Below are positions 8,674 to 16,291 of a stretch of DNA of 64,000 nt, in pieces. The position numbers and the translations under genes are program-made. Below the pieces are notes generated by a model. That model worked only from the letters and a program-made list of their open reading frames with translations. It did no database searches and was not told where the DNA came from. Location: positions 62,001 through 126,000 of the forward strand of contig JABZIZ010000004.1 of the NCBI GenBank assembly GCA_015258065.1, written 5' to 3'. Source of the stretch: Lachnospiraceae bacterium (GTDB lineage Bacteria; Bacillota; Clostridia; Lachnospirales; Lachnospiraceae). How positions within the stretch are numbered: the first letter of the stretch is position 1; each line of letters opens with the position of its first letter.

Positions 8674-9873
8674 GTGATTTACAAGCGGAGACTTCTGCTC
8701 ATCAATTCTGTCTGCGGCATCGGAAGCACAGGAAAAATCTGTGCGGATCTTGCAGAGCGCTATGAGAAAAGGGGAGTGGAAGTCAAAATAGCATACGGGC
8801 GCAACAGACTGGAAGAAATTCCGGAAGCGGTGAGGAAATATGCAGTTCGCATAGGCGAAAAGAGGGATCTCTATGTGCATTTGCTGGTGACACGCGCTTT
8901 TGACCGGCATGGTCTGGCAAGTACCACAGCGACCAGGGAATTCCTGCGCTGGGCGGAAGATTTTCATCCGGATATCCTGTGGTTACACAATCTGCATGGC
9001 TATTATATCCATTATGAATTGCTCTTTGATTGGATCAAGCGCCATCCGGAGATGGAAGTAAGATGGACGCTCCACGACTGCTGGGCATTTACGGGGCACT
9101 GTGCGCATTACATCTCGGCGGGCTGCGACAGGTGGAAGCGGCAGTGTTTTTGCTGCCCGCAGAAACATCAATACCCGGCTTCCTGCTGGATGGATCATTC
9201 TAAGGACAATTATCTGAGAAAAAAAAGGTCTTTTACAGGAGTGCCCAATCTGACTCTGATTGCGCCGTCGGAATGGTTGGCACAGCAGGTGAGACAAAGT
9301 TTTTTGAAGGATTACCCGGTTCGTGTAGAAAGAAATACCGTAAATAAAGAGGTGTTCCATAGGCGGACGCAGGCGGAAATCGACCAAACCTATCAGAAAT
9401 ATATCGGTGTAGCACCGTCACAGCTTGGGCGCAGGATTCTTTTGGGGGTTGCGTCACTTTGGACAGAAAAAAAAGGACTGTATGATTTTTACAAAATCGC
9501 CGATTTTCTGAATCAGAGGGGAATGGTTGCCGGGGATAAGGAGCGTTTCTGCATTGTATTGGTAGGGTTGAAAAAATCACAGTGTGAAGAAATTCAAAAG
9601 AAATATACGAGGTCTGATCTGCGATGCGTGATATGTCCTGTTGCCAGAACCGATTCGGCGGAGGAACTGGCATGTTTTTACAGTGGCGCTTCCGTCTTTG
9701 TCAATCCGACGGTTGAAGATACTTTTCCAACGGTCAATCTCGAGGCGAAAGCCTGCGGAACCAAAATTGTTACCTATGACGTGGGAGGTTGCCGCGAAAC
9801 CATCACAGGGGAAGACACTCTGGTGCCCGCAGGGGCGGTGGAGCAGCTGGTCGATGCCATCGGTAGATGCTAG
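8674..9873 (+). CDS. Glycosyltransferase family 4, possibly 3'-truncated
   Basis: A 399-residue GT-B enzyme starting at GTG. The N-terminal lobe has INSVCGIGSTGKICADLAERY and WLHNLHGYY. The C-terminal lobe has the retaining-GT signature PTVEDTFPTVNLEAKACGT with its glutamates, followed by VTYDVGGCRETI. A Cys/Trp/His-rich segment (LHDCWAFTGHCAHY through CFCCPQ) is typical of colanic-acid WcaF/WcaI-neighbourhood GT4 enzymes. The protein ends a few residues after VEQLVDAIGRC, inside what is usually a longer terminal helix. Composition drops to AT-rich DNA at the stop, so the gene end may have been replaced when the island to the right inserted. It is probably still functional, since the catalytic lobe is complete. 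Confidence 0.85.
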   Translation: MIYKRRLLLINSVCGIGSTGKICADLAERYEKRGVEVKIAYGRNRLEEIPEAVRKYAVRIGEKRDLYVHLLVTRAFDRHGLASTTATREFLRWAEDFHPDILWLHNLHGYYIHYELLFDWIKRHPEMEVRWTLHDCWAFTGHCAHYISAGCDRWKRQCFCCPQKHQYPASCWMDHSKDNYLRKKRSFTGVPNLTLIAPSEWLAQQVRQSFLKDYPVRVERNTVNKEVFHRRTQAEIDQTYQKYIGVAPSQLGRRILLGVASLWTEKKGLYDFYKIADFLNQRGMVAGDKERFCIVLVGLKKSQCEEIQKKYTRSDLRCVICPVARTDSAEELACFYSGASVFVNPTVEDTFPTVNLEAKACGTKIVTYDVGGCRETITGEDTLVPAGAVEQLVDAIGRC

Positions 9874-9920
9874 GACGGTTGGTTGATTTTGGATCCAATC
9901 AAGAGAAGATAAGGGTAGAA

Positions 9921-10889
9921 ATGGCAAATATTACAGAACGTATAGGTGTTTCATATTGTTCGTTGAAAGCTGCAAAAACGGAATGGATGTTTAGAGAACA
10001 ACCTATTGATGATATAGGAATAGATGCTCATATGGAACGTACGGATAAGAGTGGCAAAGTCCAACAGCTTCTTGCTCTTCAAATAAAGAGTGGTGAGAGC
10101 TATTTTAAAGAGAATAAGGAAGATTATGTTATTTTTCGCGATATAGATGATAGACAGTATAATTATTGGACCACTAATACTTTGCCTTGTATAGTCGTAC
10201 TATATAATCCAAAGGATGATATGTGCATTTGGCAAAAATTGACGGTCGACACTATTCAAAAAACTTGTGGCGGAACTGGAAAAGGTTATTATGTTAACGT
10301 CCCGACAGATCAGGTGTTTTTGGATGATATCTCAAATAAGTTGTTGCTCTCATTTACAAATCTGCCTGATCATATTACAAACTATAATTTCCTGCTATCG
10401 CAAAAGAAATTTATGCAGATAATTCAGGAGGGAGGGAAAATAAGGCTTCATTCTACTGAATGGGTAAATAAGTGTAGCGGTAGGGGAGAAACCGAATTAA
10501 TTGTTGATGATGGCAATTCAACGAAGAAGTATGTCTATCCGTATTGGTTTCCATATACCTTATATACAGATGTTTTTCCCAGATTGTTTCCGTGGGCAAA
10601 TTTCACTGCAGATGAAGAATACTACAAGGAAACTGATGAGGAACTATGGCGTGCATTACATTGTTATTACGATAAAGAAGGTGATGAGTGGATTGAAGTA
10701 GGAGATACATTTGGAGAGTTCAGAACATCACTTAATCCTATGCGATATATAGATCATGCAGGAGAGGTGGCAGAGTATATGCTTGTATTAAGTTTAAATG
10801 ATTTGGGAGAATCATTTTTAAAGATAGATCAATATGTATCGCAACCGCGACCTTATGTGGGGACTAGACCGAACGAGGAGGGAATTTGA
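9921..10889 (+). CDS. DUF4365 protein (PD-(D/E)XK nuclease-like)
   Basis: A 322-residue protein whose N-terminal 150 residues match the DUF4365 pattern: TEWMFREQPIDDIGIDAHME, then LLALQIKSGESYF, then YNYWTTNTLPCIVVLYNP. The Asp of GID and the Q-x-K of QIKSG fit a PD-(D/E)XK-type catalytic core, so DNA cleavage is a reasonable guess. The C-terminal half is not recognised. ATG 9921 is chosen over an upstream start because AAGGG lies five bases before it. A small gene follows after one base. DUF4365 proteins occur in defence and mobile islands, which fits the surrounding genes. AT-rich composition differs sharply from the glycosyltransferase to the left. Confidence 0.75.
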   Translation: MANITERIGVSYCSLKAAKTEWMFREQPIDDIGIDAHMERTDKSGKVQQLLALQIKSGESYFKENKEDYVIFRDIDDRQYNYWTTNTLPCIVVLYNPKDDMCIWQKLTVDTIQKTCGGTGKGYYVNVPTDQVFLDDISNKLLLSFTNLPDHITNYNFLLSQKKFMQIIQEGGKIRLHSTEWVNKCSGRGETELIVDDGNSTKKYVYPYWFPYTLYTDVFPRLFPWANFTADEEYYKETDEELWRALHCYYDKEGDEWIEVGDTFGEFRTSLNPMRYIDHAGEVAEYMLVLSLNDLGESFLKIDQYVSQPRPYVGTRPNEEGI

Positions 10890-10890
10890 G

Positions 10891-11292
10891 ATGAAAAAGA
10901 TATCGTTGAATGACCTAGATAAGAACGAAAATTTAAATAATGGTGATTATCAACTAGATCCTACTGAGGAATATGTGATTAATCTTGAAGAAGAATTACA
11001 GTCTCAGAAAGCCATTATGACTGCTTTTCAGATTATGGGAGCTCCGCCAGCATTGAAGAATTATCATGCGTGGTTATTTAAAAACAATTTTAGTTATGAG
11101 GTGCCGAACCCAACAAATGAGATTGTTGCTCCGTATTATGGTGTTGCCCCTCTTTGGAAAACTGAGTATTCCCAAGGAATTGTTGTTAGAGCAGAAGATG
11201 ATGACGATTATTATATAGTAATGGAATGTAGTATCAAGAATAAAGGTTATAAGCATACAAAAGCCCTTCTTACCATGGGTGGATGTATGTAA
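10891..11292 (+). CDS. Small unknown protein paired with DUF4365
   Basis: A 133-residue acidic protein of unrecognised family. It begins MKKISLNDLDKNENLNNG, has a predicted helix with EEELQSQKAIMTAFQIMG, and a C-terminal half containing VRAEDDDDYYIVMECS. No signal peptide or membrane segment is seen. The start at 10891 is supported by GAGGAGGGA about seven bases upstream and lies one base past the stop of the DUF4365 gene, so they form a pair. It could be a partner or inhibitor of the predicted nuclease; that is inference from position only. Confidence 0.65.
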   Translation: MKKISLNDLDKNENLNNGDYQLDPTEEYVINLEEELQSQKAIMTAFQIMGAPPALKNYHAWLFKNNFSYEVPNPTNEIVAPYYGVAPLWKTEYSQGIVVRAEDDDDYYIVMECSIKNKGYKHTKALLTMGGCM

Positions 11293-11641
11293 ATTATAAT
11301 TGTTTCTTGTAAAATAAAAATGTAGAAAGTTGTAAAACCCAAATATAGATGTGTGAACCTCATCGACAATTAACTTGTTCTTACATCAAATCGAAGATGC
11401 AAATAGGGAATTATTTTCAAAGTACGCACTGACCGGGTGATTAAACGATCTAGATGTCATCGAATTTTTCCTGAACTGGAAGGTTTCCGGTTCTAGGAGA
11501 GGTAACTATAAAACGGGGGAAGATCTACTGAGATCTTGAAGTGGAACCACTTATGGCGAGACCATAGTTGTGTAATGCGGGATCCTGGGTATAAAACGAT
11601 GGGAGTTTAGGACTTTATTCAGAATTTGCGGAAAAAAGTTT
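11293..11641. other. Non-coding region with hairpin potential
   Basis: No gene of convincing length is present in these 349 bases. A hairpin TATGG-CGAGA-CCATA with partly extended arms lies around 11553-11567, and short inverted runs (GATCTACTGAGATC, about 11523-11536) are present. It could be a structured leader or a relic of a mobile element. I recognise no known RNA family. Confidence 0.35.
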
Positions 11642-13171
11642 ATGATGGACAAAGTGTTTGATCTTAAAAAGTTTGATCGCTATAAAGAGGATAACTCTCG
11701 TGAAGTAAAGAAAGCAGAAGGAGGTTTGCCTATTACGCTGTGGGAAACCTATTCTGCATTCGCAAATTCTAATGGCGGTGTTATTATCCTAGGAGTAGGG
11801 GAAAGACAGGATGGAAGTTGGTATGCAACTGGATTAAAGAATTCAGAGAAGTTAAAGAGAAATTTTTGGAATACCATTCATGATACCAAAAAGGTAAGCA
11901 TAAATTTGCTATCTGATAGAAATGTAGAATCCTACCAGGTTGGTGAGGATACTATTCTTGTTATAAGTGTTCCAAGAGCGAGGAGAGAACAGAAGCCTGT
12001 CTTCATTAATAATGATTTATTTGGTGGCTGTTACCGAAGAGATTGGGAAGGCGATTATCATTGCTCCAAGGCAGAAGTAAAAGCAATGTTAAGAGATGCA
12101 GTTGAAGATACCTCTGATATGAAGATCGTTGAGCAGTTTGGTCTGTCAGTGATTAACCGCGAATCATTGCAAGGATATCGTTACTATCATAGAAGCTACA
12201 AGCCTGAACACGTTTTCCACAGGCTTTCAGATGAGGAATATCTAATCAGAATTGGTGCAGCTGCTAAAAATGAGGATGGTAGTGTCCATCCTACAGTTGC
12301 CGGTCTTCTGATGTTTGGGGATGAATATAATATTGTTCGAGAACTGCCTGAATATTTTCTTGACTATAGGGAAATACTGGATCCGACAACCAGATGGACA
12401 GATAGAGTACAGTCAAGTTCAGGGGACTGGACCGGAAATATACAAGATTTTTTCTTCCGTGTGAATAATAAGATTGCGCAGGATATCAAGACTCCTTTTA
12501 AACTGGATGGAATTACAAGAGTGGAGGATACACCTGTCCACAAAGCAGTACGAGAAGCTTTGGTTAACTGTCTAGTGAATGCTGATTTTTATTTACCTCA
12601 GGGGATTGTGATTAAGAAAGACGTCAAATCATTGGTGCTTGAAAATCCAGGAAGTATTAGGACTGGAAAAAAACAGATGCTTCTTGGCGGTATTTCTGAT
12701 CCTAGAAATAAGAATTTGATGAAAATGTTTAATTTGCTTGGAATTGGCGAAAGGGCCGGAGGCGGCATCCCTGACATTTACCAGGTGTGGGAGGATCAGG
12801 GGTGGAGCAAGCCGATTGTTGAGGAATTTTATAACCCTGATAGGACTAGGTTATTGCTTGATTTTAGTTCAAAACAAGAAGGAAAAACAAGCGAAGAAAA
12901 CAAGCGAAGAAAGCAAGCGAAGAAAACAAGCGAAGAAAGCAAGCGAAGAAAACAAGCGAAGAAAACAAGCGAAGAAAACAAGCGAAGAAGAACAGAAGAT
13001 AATTATATGGCGATTAGAATGTATTTGAAGCAACACGGATTATCCAAAACCGCCGATATTGCTGCGGAGATTAGACTCAGTCCATCTCGGACAAGAGTTT
13101 TGTTAAACACAATGCCGGATGTTAACTATGAGGGAACAAACACTAATAGAAGATACTATTTGATGGAATGA
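11642..13171 (+). CDS. AlbA_2/Schlafen-type ATP-binding protein with frame-shifting repeat
   Basis: A 509-residue protein. Residues about 10-130 form an AlbA_2 (divergent AAA-4, Schlafen-like) domain: E-D-x-x-REVKKAEGGLP, then AFANSNGGVIILGVGE and the second-half strand TILVISVPRA. Residues about 250-400 form a HATPase_c_4-type region with VREALVNCLVNADFY, LENPGSIR and GIGERAGGGIPDI, where the Asn and the Gly-rich turn match ATP-binding motifs. Residues about 415-450 are a Lys/Glu/Ser-rich linker coded by eight 13-bp repeats. The last 60 residues resemble a winged helix (TADIAAEIRLSPSRTRVLL). Such proteins are often predicted transcriptional regulators or defence factors. The 13-bp unit is not a multiple of three, so repeat number decides whether the last domain is made. 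Confidence 0.85.
   Translation: MMDKVFDLKKFDRYKEDNSREVKKAEGGLPITLWETYSAFANSNGGVIILGVGERQDGSWYATGLKNSEKLKRNFWNTIHDTKKVSINLLSDRNVESYQVGEDTILVISVPRARREQKPVFINNDLFGGCYRRDWEGDYHCSKAEVKAMLRDAVEDTSDMKIVEQFGLSVINRESLQGYRYYHRSYKPEHVFHRLSDEEYLIRIGAAAKNEDGSVHPTVAGLLMFGDEYNIVRELPEYFLDYREILDPTTRWTDRVQSSSGDWTGNIQDFFFRVNNKIAQDIKTPFKLDGITRVEDTPVHKAVREALVNCLVNADFYLPQGIVIKKDVKSLVLENPGSIRTGKKQMLLGGISDPRNKNLMKMFNLLGIGERAGGGIPDIYQVWEDQGWSKPIVEEFYNPDRTRLLLDFSSKQEGKTSEENKRRKQAKKTSEESKRRKQAKKTSEENKRRRTEDNYMAIRMYLKQHGLSKTADIAAEIRLSPSRTRVLLNTMPDVNYEGTNTNRRYYLME
12884..12987 (+). repeat. Eight 13-bp tandem repeats
   Basis: The unit is AAAACAAGCGAAG, eight copies, two of which read AAAGCAAGCGAAG. It lies within the AlbA_2 protein gene. 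In frame it encodes a 13-residue period rich in Lys, Ser, Glu and Arg over three units. All three frames through the array are open, so gain or loss of units only changes the frame of what follows. Confidence 0.95.
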
Positions 13172-13338
13172 AGTTAAACTTTTCAACTTTATCTGCAATT
13201 GAGGAGTTGAATGGACTTCTGAAAAAGAAACAAGATCTTCAGAAACAGGAGATCCTGGAAGCGATCGAAGCAAGTCCGCTATCACATGATGAGATCATGA
13301 GGTTCCTCTCTGGAAACCAAAACACGGATGAGGAATGA
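13168..13338 (+). CDS. Small coiled-coil protein, 56 residues
   Basis: This short frame starts at ATG 13168, overlapping the stop of the AlbA_2 gene (ATGA), and ends at TGA 13336-13338. It encodes a charged, helical peptide with EELNGLLKKKQDLQKQEILE and then a SPLSHDEIMRFLSG segment. The overlap suggests translational coupling and hence a real gene. It carries no recognised domain. Confidence 0.5.
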   Translation: MKLNFSTLSAIEELNGLLKKKQDLQKQEILEAIEASPLSHDEIMRFLSGNQNTDEE

Positions 13339-13380
13339 GTCGTTTTTGAAGGTTGAGAGTTAAATTTTCTGGAAGTTAAG

Positions 13381-13486
13381 AATAATGCACTAAAAATAAT
13401 ATAATATATGGTGCAAAGCGCAGCTATGCAAAATTTGTAGATTTTAGTCTACAAATTTGTTTTTTTAACATTTTTGTATCACATAA
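13381..13486 (+). repeat. 106-bp element, copy 1
   Basis: This stretch matches 14088-14194 closely along its whole length (AATAATGCAC at the left, TTTTTGTAT and ATAA at the right). It contains TATAAT, a TGCAC/GTGCA inverted pair, and an 11-bp perfect hairpin (13431-13458) followed by G and seven T. The two copies flank the rhuM remnant. Confidence 0.8.
13431..13466 (+). terminator. Intrinsic terminator-like hairpin, copy 1
   Basis: The stem AAATTTGTAGA pairs perfectly with TCTACAAATTT around a six-base loop, followed by G and T7. It would end transcription from the AlbA_2 operon or act as an attenuator before rhuM. Confidence 0.65.
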
Positions 13487-13496
13487 ACTTGGCGGA

Positions 13497-14069
13497 ATGA
13501 ATGAAATGAACGGAAAGAATAAAGATAACAATCAGTCCGAGATGATGATCTATACCACAGAAGATGGGTTGGCGAAAATTGAAACGACCTTTGACGGCGA
13601 TACGGTTGGGCTGTCCATTGACCAGATGGCAGAACTGTTTCAGCGTGATAGAAGCGTGATCGGCAAGCACGTGCGAAATATCTTCAAAGAAGGAGAGCTT
13701 CAAAAGGGTACAGTGTGGGCAAAATTTGCCCACACTGCCGCCGACGGGAAAGTGTATGATGTCGATTAAACAGGGCGGCTGAAATCAATGACCTTTATGC
13801 CCAGATTGGCAAACTTACCACTCAGAACGAGTGGTTGAAAAAATCTGGTCTCTGAAACGACTATGCAGGACTGGTCAGAGTATCTTGATCGGATTTTGAC
13901 TATGAGTGGAGAGCAACTGTTGATTGGCAACGGAAGCGTCAGCCATAAGCAGGCGATCGACAAGGCAACCGGCGAGTACAGAAAATACAAAGCCCGTACC
14001 CTAAGTGAAGTCGAGCGCAATTATCTGGACTCCATCAAGCTGTTGGATCAGAAAACAGATAAAAAGTAA
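13497..14069 (+). pseudogene. RhuM-family gene, internally deleted and IS-scarred
   Basis: The first frame (13497-13769) encodes the RhuM N-terminus: MIYTTEDGLAKIETTFDGDT, SIDQMAELFQRDRSVIGKHV and KGTVWAKFAHTAADGKVYDVD, then stops where an intact family member continues for about 200 more residues. The last frame (13863-14069) matches a RhuM C-terminus: WSEYLDRILTMSGEQLLIGN, VSHKQAIDKATGEY. The middle is missing and replaced by an IS3-like remnant. RhuM proteins are associated with virulence and toxin-like islands but have no settled function. The promoter-like repeat directly upstream and GGCGGA before the start suggest the N-terminal fragment could still be expressed. Confidence 0.8.
13775..13855 (+). 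mobile_element. Remnant of IS3-family OrfA
   Basis: A 26-codon frame ending at TGA 13853-13855 encodes INDLYAQIGKLTTQNEWLKK, which matches the C-terminal leucine-zipper-like tail of IS3-family OrfA. Nothing of OrfB or of terminal inverted repeats is recognisable. It lies between the two halves of rhuM. Confidence 0.65.
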
Positions 14070-14087
14070 GTGAAATTCACCAAATCA

Positions 14088-14194
14088 AATAATGCACCAA
14101 GAATAATGTAATATTTAGTGCAAAGTGCAATCACGCAAAGTTTGTAGATTTAAGTCTACAAACTTGTTTTTTTACCATTTTTGTATTATCATAA
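14088..14194 (+). repeat. 106-bp element, copy 2
   Basis: Second copy of the element at 13381. Differences are scattered single bases. Within the hairpin the differences compensate each other: the pair A-T in copy 1 is G-C here, so the stem stays perfect. Confidence 0.8.
14138..14173 (+). terminator. Intrinsic terminator-like hairpin, copy 2
   Basis: The stem AAGTTTGTAGA pairs with TCTACAAACTT around the loop TTTAAG, followed by G and T7. It lies 47 bases before the DUF4143 ATPase start, so it either terminates the upstream gene or attenuates the ATPase. Confidence 0.65.
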
Positions 14195-14219
14195 TGAGCA
14201 AAAAGGCGGTGCTGATACG

Positions 14220-15536
14220 ATGCAGAACACGGCATTAAAGAAAAGGGATTTGTACCTGAACCGAATGATCGCATTTCAGGATACGGAAATGATAAAGGTC
14301 ATGACCGGGATTCGTCGCTGCGGAAAGTCCAGTTTGATGAAGCTGATGGCGGAGCATCTGCGGGAAAGCGGCGTTCAGGAGATGCAGATCATAGAAATGA
14401 ATTTTGAATCCATGAGCTTTTCCGAGATGGATGCGAGGGACTTTTACGTATATGTGAAGGAGCGAATTCTGCCGAATCGGCGCATGTATCTGTTTTTTGA
14501 CGAGGTACAGCGGATCAAAGGGTGGGAAAATGTTGTCAATTCGTTTCGGGTAGATTTCGACTGTGATATCTATCTCACCGGCTCCAATGCCTATCTTTTG
14601 TCTTCTGAACTCTCCACCTACCTGTCCGGGCGTTATGTTGAGATCAAGGTGCTTCCCCTTTCTTTCCGGGAGTTCCTGGATTTTTACGGCTATGTGGTTA
14701 CGGAGCGAAAATCTCCTGCCGGAGGCACGAGAAGGCGAATCACCGACGCAGAGGGAGAAATTTATGAGGAACGGGAGTTGTTTGACGCCTATGCCCGCTT
14801 TGGCGGGATGCCGATGCTGGCGGATGTTGGCCTGGAGATTGACAGGGTGACGGCTGCCCTCGATGGCGTTTATTCTGCTGCAGTCGTTAATGACATTCTG
14901 GAGCGGGAACGGCGCAAGGGTCGCAAAATGATTACGGATCCCATACTGTTGCGTAAAATCATCCTCTTCCTTGCGGACAACATAGGCAACAATACGTCAG
15001 CCACATCCATCGGCAATGCGCTGGTGAATGAGGGGCTTCTGGAGGGTGGCAATCGCAAAACAAAACCGGCGACGCAGACCATTCTCTCCTATATCGAGGC
15101 CTTGACCGAAGCTTATATCTTTTACGAGATCAAACGTTTTGACATCAAGGGAAAAGAATATCTGCGAACTCTCGGCAAGTATTATATTGTCGATATCGGC
15201 CTGCGGAGCTACTTGCTGGGATACCGCGGAGGAGACACCGGTCATATTCTGGAAAACATGATCTATTTTGAGTTGCTGCGCCGACGCTATGACGTCGCCA
15301 TCGGCAAGATTGATAACCAGGAAGTGGATTTTATCGTAACACGGGCGGACGAGAAGAAATATATTCAGGTCACAGAGACGATGAACGCCCCGGAGACCAG
15401 AGAGCGTGAACTGGCCCCGCTTCGTAAAATTCGGGACAGTTATGAGAAGATCGTGATTGCATTGGACAGTGATAGGACACAGACAGAGGATGGGATCAGG
15501 ATTGTAAAGGTGATCGACTATTTGCTTGAGGGTTGA
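14220..15536 (+). CDS. AAA-14/DUF4143 ATPase
   Basis: A 438-residue ATPase. Near the N-terminus it has a Walker A motif in MTGIRRCGKSSLMK and a Walker B motif in YLFFDEVQRIKGW, followed by YLTGSNAYLLSSELSTYL and GRYVEIKVLPLSFREFL, all typical of the AAA_14 family. The C-terminal DUF4143 region contains GHILENMIYFELLRRRY and NQEVDFIVT, with spacing like a PD-(D/E)XK fold (E, then D, then Q-x-T). The cellular role of this abundant family is unsettled; many copies sit in accessory islands. ATG 14220 is chosen over TTG 14181. A damaged paralogue lies just downstream at 15847. Confidence 0.85.
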   Translation: MQNTALKKRDLYLNRMIAFQDTEMIKVMTGIRRCGKSSLMKLMAEHLRESGVQEMQIIEMNFESMSFSEMDARDFYVYVKERILPNRRMYLFFDEVQRIKGWENVVNSFRVDFDCDIYLTGSNAYLLSSELSTYLSGRYVEIKVLPLSFREFLDFYGYVVTERKSPAGGTRRRITDAEGEIYEERELFDAYARFGGMPMLADVGLEIDRVTAALDGVYSAAVVNDILERERRKGRKMITDPILLRKIILFLADNIGNNTSATSIGNALVNEGLLEGGNRKTKPATQTILSYIEALTEAYIFYEIKRFDIKGKEYLRTLGKYYIVDIGLRSYLLGYRGGDTGHILENMIYFELLRRRYDVAIGKIDNQEVDFIVTRADEKKYIQVTETMNAPETRERELAPLRKIRDSYEKIVIALDSDRTQTEDGIRIVKVIDYLLEG

Positions 15537-15704
15537 CTTTTGCATGGAATCTATATTCTGCCTGATTCGATTCATGATGATATGTATACGTTGATGTTGC
15601 GCTCCAAGCATATCATTTTTTCTCGTGAAAGTGCGCTTTTCCTCAATCGTCTTTCTGAACGAACGCCATTTATGCATAGCATCACCCTGCTACTTGTACA
15701 ATAA
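15537..15704 (+). pseudogene. Remnant of an AbiEi-type antitoxin gene
   Basis: Directly after the DUF4143 ATPase stop, an open stretch encodes HGIYILPDSIHDDMYTLMLR, then SKHIIFSRESALFLNRLSER and TPFMHSITLLL before a stop at 15702-15704. This is the middle of AbiEi antitoxins (type IV AbiE system), with the conserved GIY-LP, IFS-E-AL and RTPF elements. The N-terminal winged helix and C-terminus are missing, and no AbiEii toxin follows, so it is a relic. A start codon of its own is lacking. Confidence 0.7.
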
Positions 15705-15846
15705 AATCAATGAATTCAACGTCAGATTGATCATAAGGTCATATTTTATTTTTGTCAGTTATATCGAATCAAAATACTCTTGCCAGCTTAAATATCCAGT
15801 ATAATAGAATTTAATTGTCCGCAAAGCGGGGAGGAGGGCGCCCTAA

Positions 15847-16036
15847 ATGATTCATCGAGTAAGATACATTGATAAGATAAAACCGTTCATTGGAAAGGAC
15901 ATTATCAAAGTTCTGACCGGAATTCACCGGTCGGGGAAGTCTGTGATGCTTCGTCTAATTGGATGAATTCGATATGAGTCGCAACGGAATAAAGCATTTG
16001 AATATACGGGATTTTCTTCTAGGGAAAGGGTTTTGA
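15847..16036 (+). pseudogene. Deleted DUF4143 ATPase remnant
   Basis: An ATG with a good GAGGAGG site about ten bases upstream opens a frame encoding the N-terminus of an AAA_14 ATPase, including VLTGIHRSGKSVML (Walker A), but stops after 39 codons. In another frame, immediately after, lies LDEFDMSRNGIKHLNIRDFL, the extreme C-terminus of the same family, ending at 16036. About 350 residues between the two are gone. It is thus an internal deletion plus frame change. Confidence 0.75.
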
Positions 16037-16074
16037 CAGGGAAGCAGAGAGAATTCGTAGACAGGAGGAAAATG

Positions 16075-16290
16075 ATGCAGGAAGAAGAAATATGGGAATT
16101 GACATTACCGGAATATTTGAAGAGCGATATAGATGTGTTTGTGCAGGGGGAAAAAGAGAAATCCTCTTTGATGGATTGCTATTGGGGGGAATTATATGGC
16201 TCCATTAATATGGCACTGTACGATTGCGAAATATCGGATGAAGAGGCAAAATATTTGAGAAAAAAATATTTGGGATTGGAAGTAGAATAG
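16075..16290 (+). CDS. Small acidic partner of HipA-like kinase (antitoxin candidate)
   Basis: A protein of about 72 residues beginning MQEEEIWELTLPEYL, acidic overall, ending EAKYLRKKYLGLEVE. ATG 16075 is favoured because AGGAGG lies six bases upstream; ATG 16072 is adjacent. The gene ends one base before the HipA-like kinase start. Size, acidity and position fit an antitoxin or regulatory partner, but no DNA-binding motif such as a helix-turn-helix is apparent, unlike classical HipB. Function is inferred from context only. Confidence 0.65.
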   Translation: MQEEEIWELTLPEYLKSDIDVFVQGEKEKSSLMDCYWGELYGSINMALYDCEISDEEAKYLRKKYLGLEVE

Positions 16291-16291
16291 G

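Noticed and set aside
12884..12987. CRISPR-like array
   Set aside because: The 13-bp units are directly joined with no spacers and lie inside a coding frame.
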